Shown piece after piece: positions 6,699 through 10,408 of a DNA stretch of 10,408 nucleotides (positions within the stretch are counted from its first letter, which is position 1; every line of letters starts with the position of its first letter). The DNA lies in contig CANNJG010000055.1 of NCBI GenBank assembly GCA_947504795.1, positions 1-10,408 of the forward strand, in the 5' to 3' direction. A model generated the notes under the pieces. That model made no database searches and was not told where the DNA came from. It saw only the letters and a program-made list of their open reading frames with translations. The translations under genes and the position numbers were made by a program. The DNA is from Legionellaceae bacterium (lineage in GTDB: Bacteria; Pseudomonadota; Gammaproteobacteria; Legionellales; Legionellaceae).

Positions 6699-8061
6699 AA
6701 ACCACCACTGTTTTGATATTCATGAACTCAAGGATGCCCTCTCGAGATAACTCACGACCAAATCCAGAATGTTTAACCCCGCCGAAAGGTAATCGAGGAT
6801 CGGAACCAACCGCGCCATTTACCGCAGAGAAGCCTGTTTCAAACTCAAATTTGGCAATACGCTCGCCGCGCTCCAAATCTCGGGTAAACACAGCCGAACC
6901 AAGCCCGAATCGTGATTGATTCGCCAATTCAATCGCATGTCGTTCATCGGCAGCGAGCGTGATAGAAAATACCGGGCCAAATAATTCATCATCAAACGCA
7001 GGCATACCGGGTCGAACATGGGTTAGGATCGTTGGCGTATAATAAAAACCGCGTTGATGCGGCAAAACACCGCCCAAACGAAGTACCGCACCTTTCGCGA
7101 TGCTTTCTAGTACTTGTTGATGGAGATGCGCTCGCAAATCTTCTCTGGCCATCGGTCCTAACTTCGTATTTGGATCCAAGGGATCTCCAAACTGATAGGC
7201 TTCGGTGAGTGCCATCAACTTTTCAATTAAGAGATCAGCAACATTTTCGACAACAATAGTTCGTTTAGCGGCAATACAGGCTTGACCATTATTATTCAAA
7301 CGCGCTGTCACAATCACTTCCGCTGCCCAATCGATATCAGCATCTTCTAAAACAACGTAAGGATCATTACCCCCAAGCTCTACCACAACTTTTTTCAAAT
7401 GAGATCCGGCACACGCTGCGATAATCATTCCGGTTTGCTCACTTCCGGTGAAGCTGACGCCTCGGACATCCGGATGGGCAATCACCTGTGCAGCTTGCTC
7501 ATTAGTCAGAACCAGATTCGCAAATACATGATTCGGAAATCCTGCCTCCAGAAAAGCTTCGACAATTGCATATCCGGTGCCGGTGGAGATAGGCGCGTGT
7601 TTTAACAACACAACATTCCCTGCCATAATGGTCGGCACAGCAAATCGAAACACTTGCCAAAATGGATAATTCCAAGGCATGATCCCAAAAACAATCCCTT
7701 GCGGTTGATAACATACCTGTGCTTGTTGGGCCTCAATCTTAACTAATTGGGGTTGTAGATAGGTTTCAGCATGCGTCGCATAGTGCTCACAGACGAGAGC
7801 GCATTTTTCAATTTCAGCTCGACCGAACGTAAGGGGCTTACCCATTTCCTGGGCCATGAGTAAGGCATAGTCATTAATCTTTAGACGTAATTGTGAAGCA
7901 AGCTTTAACATCAATTTGGCACGTTCTGCAAAGGCAACTCGTTTCCACGAGTTAAAACTGTCACGCGATGCTTCAATTTGTTTATCAATTCCTGACTGTA
8001 TCGATACAGAATAGGTTGCAAGAATAGATTCAGTTGCTGGATTAATGGTTTGGATATTCAT
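6682..8061 (-). CDS. NAD(P)+-dependent aldehyde dehydrogenase, succinate-semialdehyde dehydrogenase type (Sad/YneI-like)
   Basis: This 459-residue aldehyde dehydrogenase has all catalytic elements: PWNYPFWQ (Asn131), Lys154 in the cofactor site, FTGSEQTG (204-211), VELGGNDP (Glu228) and NNGQACIAAKR (nucleophile Cys262), plus ELFGPV. The length and the WNYPFWQ, NNGQACIAAKR and GFGRELS features resemble short NAD-linked succinate-semialdehyde dehydrogenases such as E. coli Sad (462 residues), which oxidise succinate semialdehyde to succinate. The exact substrate is inferred; other short-chain aldehydes are possible. The start at 8061 has GGAG (8070-8073) 8 bases upstream. It is the first gene of a minus-strand unit with the transpeptidase and NAD-GDH. 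The pairing with GDH suggests glutamate or GABA catabolism, although no GABA aminotransferase or glutamate decarboxylase is present here. I could not identify a convincing minus-strand promoter. Confidence 0.92.
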   Translation of the reverse strand: MNIQTINPATESILATYSVSIQSGIDKQIEASRDSFNSWKRVAFAERAKLMLKLASQLRLKINDYALLMAQEMGKPLTFGRAEIEKCALVCEHYATHAETYLQPQLVKIEAQQAQVCYQPQGIVFGIMPWNYPFWQVFRFAVPTIMAGNVVLLKHAPISTGTGYAIVEAFLEAGFPNHVFANLVLTNEQAAQVIAHPDVRGVSFTGSEQTGMIIAACAGSHLKKVVVELGGNDPYVVLEDADIDWAAEVIVTARLNNNGQACIAAKRTIVVENVADLLIEKLMALTEAYQFGDPLDPNTKLGPMAREDLRAHLHQQVLESIAKGAVLRLGGVLPHQRGFYYTPTILTHVRPGMPAFDDELFGPVFSITLAADERHAIELANQSRFGLGSAVFTRDLERGERIAKFEFETGFSAVNGAVGSDPRLPFGGVKHSGFGRELSREGILEFMNIKTVVVYEFKG

Positions 8062-8098
8062 TACAAAAACTCCATTCTAAGGGCTAATGAGATTTAAC

Positions 8099-8126
8099 TA
8101 GACTTTGTCGCCAAATCCACTAAAAT
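8099..8126 (+). promoter_or_regulatory. Candidate promoter for the secreted-protein gene
   Basis: TAGACT (8099-8104) and TAAAAT (8121-8126) are spaced 16 bp apart and match the sigma-70 consensus at 4/6 and 5/6 positions. They lie in the 159-bp divergent spacer between the minus-strand aldehyde dehydrogenase gene and the plus-strand gene at 8221, giving a 5' leader of about 90 bases. The match is weak enough to occur by chance in this AT-rich spacer. Confidence 0.3.
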
Positions 8127-8220
8127 AACGCTACTTTACGGGGCACTTAAAGGCCAGGCATGGCAACTGGTGTCGCAGCCGTCACAAACGCCCAATTACT
8201 TTTTCTATAAGAGATCAATT

Positions 8221-8715
8221 ATGGCATTTTATAAAAAATTCGCTACTGTTTTCGTTATCTGCCTAACAAATTATACATTTGCACAACCCACCCCGGCTTT
8301 ATTTCCTAGAGGATGTGAAGTCAGCGGTTTTGCATTCAGACAACAATTTCTGATCATCAACGAACACGGCAATCAAACATTTTACCTCATGCAAAACCAC
8401 GCCAATCACATCGTTGAATTGGAACACGTCGAAACACGAGCGGATACATTCATGAGTCCTAAACTCGAAAGCACCCTCGCACCGCAGCATTGGGCGGCTT
8501 TTGCTTCGGATGTGGACAATTACTTCTTTCGCTGTTTTGTGCGGTCTAAGGACGAACGAATAAAAGTCGATTGCGCTGATTATTTAGACATCTGCCAATA
8601 TCCACGGGTTAAATTTGCATTAAGCAATCAAGGAAGCTATTGGGTTTCCACCAACAAATCGCGGCAACAAGTCATTCATGACGCCACAACAAAAGGGATA
8701 TTTTTACATTGGTAG
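8221..8715 (+). CDS. Small secreted cysteine-containing protein, possibly EnhB-like
   Basis: The product is a 164-residue protein with a Sec-type signal peptide (MAFYKKFATVFVICLTNYTFA, likely cut before Gln22). The mature part has four cysteines (C32 in PRGCEVSG, C105, C118, C125 in DICQYP), compatible with two disulfides in the periplasm. No lipobox is present. It contains sections such as FMSPKLESTLAP, HWAAFASDV, YPRVKFALSNQGSYWVSTN and an IFLHW C-terminus. These remind me of small Legionella/Coxiella exported proteins annotated as enhanced-entry protein EnhB, but I hold that name only tentatively and infer no function. The ATG at 8221 is preferred over an upstream GTG at 8170 because the signal peptide begins there; its ribosome site (AAGAGA) is weak. 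An intrinsic terminator follows, so it is probably monocistronic. Confidence 0.85.
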   Translation: MAFYKKFATVFVICLTNYTFAQPTPALFPRGCEVSGFAFRQQFLIINEHGNQTFYLMQNHANHIVELEHVETRADTFMSPKLESTLAPQHWAAFASDVDNYFFRCFVRSKDERIKVDCADYLDICQYPRVKFALSNQGSYWVSTNKSRQQVIHDATTKGIFLHW

Positions 8716-8730
8716 ATATGTTATCAACCC

Positions 8731-8754
8731 GCATCCCCCTTTCGGATGCTTTTT
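8731..8754 (+). terminator. Intrinsic terminator after the secreted-protein gene
   Basis: GCATCC (8731-8736) pairs with GGATGC (8744-8749) around a 7-base loop, and TTTTT follows directly (8750-8754). It lies 16 bp past the stop of the secreted-protein gene and 47 bp before the redoxin start, so it should separate the two transcripts. Confidence 0.8.
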
Positions 8755-8800
8755 AATTTCACGAGGAAAAAGTTCAGGACTTATCAAAACGGAGTTTATT

Positions 8801-9367
8801 ATGGCTAAAACGGCATCAGCAATGAATCCACTAGGGTCCATAGCCCCTGATTTTACATTACCTGACCCTTGTTATAACACACTCATTTCATTACAAAAAG
8901 TAGCAGGATCTGTCGCAACAGTTATTGTATTTATGTGTAATCATTGCCCTTTTGTGAAGCATATTCTTCCGGAACTCCCGCGATTAGCCAACGATTTTGC
9001 AGATAAGGGTGTCAGACTTATTGCTATTAATGCCAATGATGTTGGCACCTATCCGGATGATGCACCCGAACATATGAAAGCGTTAGCATTAGATTATCGA
9101 TTCACTTTTCCTTATCTTTTCGATGAAACGCAAACAGTTGCTCACGCTTATGATGCGCGTTGTACCCCTGATTTTTTCGTCTATGATAAACAACTACGCC
9201 TCGTATATCGAGGACAATTGGACGATGCTCGTCCCGGATCAGAACTGCCAGTAAATGGCGCGTCTCTGCGCCATGCACTAATGTGTCTTATCGAAAACAA
9301 ACCTGTGACTGAATCACAGAAACCGAGTTTGGGGTGTAATATTAAGTGGAAAGACAATCGAATCTAG
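8801..9367 (+). CDS. Thioredoxin-like redoxin (AhpC/TSA-type fold) with CxxC active site
   Basis: This 188-residue cytosolic protein has a thioredoxin fold of the redoxin/PRX-like group. It opens with GSIAPDFTLPD (12-22), as peroxiredoxins do, then FMCNHCPFVKH (44-54) supplies a CNHC redox pair (Cys46, Cys49). RLIAINANDVGTYPDD (72-87) follows, then RCTPDFFVYD (120-129) with the cis-proline Pro123. The C-terminal SLGCNIKW with its conserved extra cysteine is characteristic of this thioredoxin-family subgroup. It probably reduces disulfides or peroxides; the substrate is unknown. There is no signal peptide, unlike the TlpA/ResA-type exported relatives. The start at 8801 is set by GGAG (8791-8794); the frame is open further upstream, but that stretch overlaps the preceding gene and its terminator. 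Confidence 0.92.
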   Translation: MAKTASAMNPLGSIAPDFTLPDPCYNTLISLQKVAGSVATVIVFMCNHCPFVKHILPELPRLANDFADKGVRLIAINANDVGTYPDDAPEHMKALALDYRFTFPYLFDETQTVAHAYDARCTPDFFVYDKQLRLVYRGQLDDARPGSELPVNGASLRHALMCLIENKPVTESQKPSLGCNIKWKDNRI

Positions 9368-9375
9368 GATGTTCG

Positions 9376-9446
9376 TCTTTGCGAGCCTAATGAAGCAGTC
9401 ACGTTTATCCGGCTAAGGCGGGACTGATTGACTGCACTCGCAAAGA
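9376..9446. repeat. 71-bp imperfect palindrome between convergent redoxin and rplI genes
   Basis: Outer arms TCTTTGCGAG (9376-9385) and CTCGCAAAGA (9437-9446) are perfectly complementary, and inner arms GCAGTCA (9395-9401) and TGACTGC (9429-9435) pair in register. The TTTGCGAG...GAAGCA and CTCGCAAAG arm sequences resemble well-known dispersed intergenic palindromes of proteobacteria with TTGCGAG ends. It lies just past the stops of both flanking genes and may act as a shared 3' structure; there is no T-run. Confidence 0.65.
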
Positions 9447-9478
9447 GAAGATTGGTGGGTCGTGGCCCAACTGATCAC

Positions 9479-9928
9479 TTATTTACCAGCAACAATTTCA
9501 ACTTGTACAGCGACCACTAGATCAGAATGCACTTGGATGTCGACTGAGAATTGTCCAATGGATTGAAAAGCACCATCTGGCATCATAATTTCGCGCTTAC
9601 TGACGTCCATCGATTTGGCTGCAAAGGCTTCTTTAAGTTCATTCACGCCGATCGAACCATACAATTTACCTTCGTCACTTGCTTGTGCTGTAATCACGAG
9701 GCTAATATCCTGAAGCTTTGCGGCTCGTTGCTCAGCTTTTGCATAGATCTGAGAAGCGTTTTTTTCAAGTTCTGCGCGCTTGCTTTCAAATGTCTTAACA
9801 TTCTCAGCCGTCGCAAAAACCGCTTTCTTTTGTGGAATCAAAAAATTACGCCCATAACCAGGCTTGACTTTGACTGTATCGCCTAGTGCTCCTAAGTTTT
9901 TAATTTTTTCTAACAATATCACTTGCAT
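9479..9928 (-). CDS. rplI: 50S ribosomal protein L9
   Basis: This is a complete 149-residue ribosomal protein bL9, the same length as in E. coli. The N-terminal 23S rRNA-binding domain begins MQVILLEKIKNLGALGDTVK and continues VKPGYGRNFLIPQKKAVFAT, the family signature. The long connecting helix (about 41-75) and the C-terminal domain with GKLYGSIG (87-94) follow. L9 binds domain V of 23S rRNA near the L1 stalk and influences reading-frame maintenance. The start at 9928 has AAAGGGG 6 bases upstream (9935-9941), reaching the stop codon of the upstream membrane-protein gene 12 bp away, so the two genes are co-transcribed. This is the usual rpsF-rpsR-(yybS)-rplI arrangement. Confidence 0.98.
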   Translation of the reverse strand: MQVILLEKIKNLGALGDTVKVKPGYGRNFLIPQKKAVFATAENVKTFESKRAELEKNASQIYAKAEQRAAKLQDISLVITAQASDEGKLYGSIGVNELKEAFAAKSMDVSKREIMMPDGAFQSIGQFSVDIQVHSDLVVAVQVEIVAGK

Positions 9929-9940
9929 TTGTTAACCCCT

Positions 9941-10408
9941 TTAACGACAAAAAGCAACTCTTAAATCAAATAGACCATCTAATAATCCAATCACAATGTA
10001 CATCGGTACCATCACAAAAGGAACAATCATAAGCGGCACCACGAGCAATACGCCAGTAAACCGCGCAGTCTTACCCATCAACAAACTGGCACAGATACTT
10101 AACCCAGCCATCAAATAAAATAACGCAAATACCGGTATCACATTGATGGCAACCACATTTAATTGCCATGCACCGAGTGAGATGATCAAGAACATCATAC
10201 AACTCAGCCGATTACCACGAAACGCCAGCATTTCTTTTGCAAATCCCTTGGGATAATACAAACGTGATTGCAACAAACGCGCCATGATAAGCGAAACGAA
10301 AACCGACATTACCCCGGACAGCATCTGAAAGCCAAACGCACAGTTAGCCATTACCAGTTCAGATCTTCCCGACGTTTCCTTCAACCACTTCAATTGCGAC
10401 GTCACCTG
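9941..10408 (-). CDS. C-terminal part of a multi-spanning YybS/DUF2232-type membrane protein
   Basis: The frame enters from the right edge and ends at TAA (9941-9943), giving 155 residues of the C-terminal half. A hydrophilic stretch (KWLKETSGRSELV) is followed by about four to five hydrophobic segments (near 20-45, 68-85, 90-112 and 118-145 of the visible part), so it is an inner-membrane protein. Proteins of this type (YybS, DUF2232; about 290 residues when complete) sit between rpsR and rplI in many proteobacteria. Here it ends 12 bp before rplI on the same strand, which supports the call more than any single motif does. Its function is not established; ABC-type or energy-coupling transport has been suggested for related proteins. 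The GTG at 10403-10405 is not taken as the start because the frame is open beyond it. Confidence 0.75.
   Translation of the reverse strand, partial: QVTSQLKWLKETSGRSELVMANCAFGFQMLSGVMSVFVSLIMARLLQSRLYYPKGFAKEMLAFRGNRLSCMMFLIISLGAWQLNVVAINVIPVFALFYLMAGLSICASLLMGKTARFTGVLLVVPLMIVPFVMVPMYIVIGLLDGLFDLRVAFCR

Noticed and set aside
8170..8220. GTG start giving the secreted protein 17 more residues
   Set aside because: The added residues put polar sequence ahead of a normal signal peptide; the ATG at 8221 is the natural start.
8678..8800. N-terminal extension of the redoxin
   Set aside because: It overlaps the previous gene and passes through an intrinsic terminator. The ATG at 8801 has a good GGAG site and gives the normal family N-terminus.
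9551..9886. 111-codon plus-strand frame opposite rplI
   Set aside because: It is antisense to the conserved L9 gene, with no recognisable protein features.

Overview
The window looks like a chromosomal segment of a moderate-GC gammaproteobacterium. The exported protein at 8221-8715 resembles proteins I associate with Legionella/Coxiella relatives, and the NAD-GDH, cytochrome b561, YkuD and L9 genes fit a gammaproteobacterium. I infer Legionellales or a neighbouring lineage. This is a judgement from protein character, not from a database search.

Left end (1-600): a scarred accessory junction. The start of a very charged, Gln/Glu/Arg-rich protein runs off the left edge (minus strand). Next to it is a decayed, internally deleted IS481-type insertion sequence (about 179-376, plus-oriented transposase). 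Then come a small truncated reading frame, a strong UUCG-capped terminator, and a tandem 12-bp repeat. Immediately beside these lies an intact tRNA-Lys(CUU) gene (522-597, minus). tRNA 3' ends are common integration sites, so this is probably the edge of an old integrated element.

Centre (659-8061, all minus): cytochrome b561 (659-1201), then a compact three-gene unit. In transcription order the unit is an aldehyde dehydrogenase of the succinate-semialdehyde dehydrogenase type, a signal-less YkuD L,D-transpeptidase-like protein overlapping it by 17 bp, and a 1612-residue NAD-specific glutamate dehydrogenase starting 24 bp later behind a perfect AGGAGG. The two dehydrogenases would feed glutamate- or GABA-derived carbon into the TCA cycle as 2-oxoglutarate and succinate. 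The transpeptidase in between is the odd member.

Right part (8100-10408): two plus-strand genes, a secreted cysteine-containing small protein and a cytosolic redoxin with a CxxC site, separated by a clear intrinsic terminator. They converge on the ribosomal L9 gene (rplI, minus) across a 71-bp imperfect palindrome. Upstream of rplI is the end of a multi-spanning membrane protein of the YybS/DUF2232 type, the usual neighbour in rpsF-rpsR-yybS-rplI clusters.

Most of the window is conserved metabolism and housekeeping. I see no defence system, CRISPR array or obviously new multi-gene system. The less ordinary material is the tRNA-Lys/IS scar, the partial charged ORF, the transpeptidase embedded in a glutamate-catabolic unit, the secreted small protein and the intergenic palindromes.
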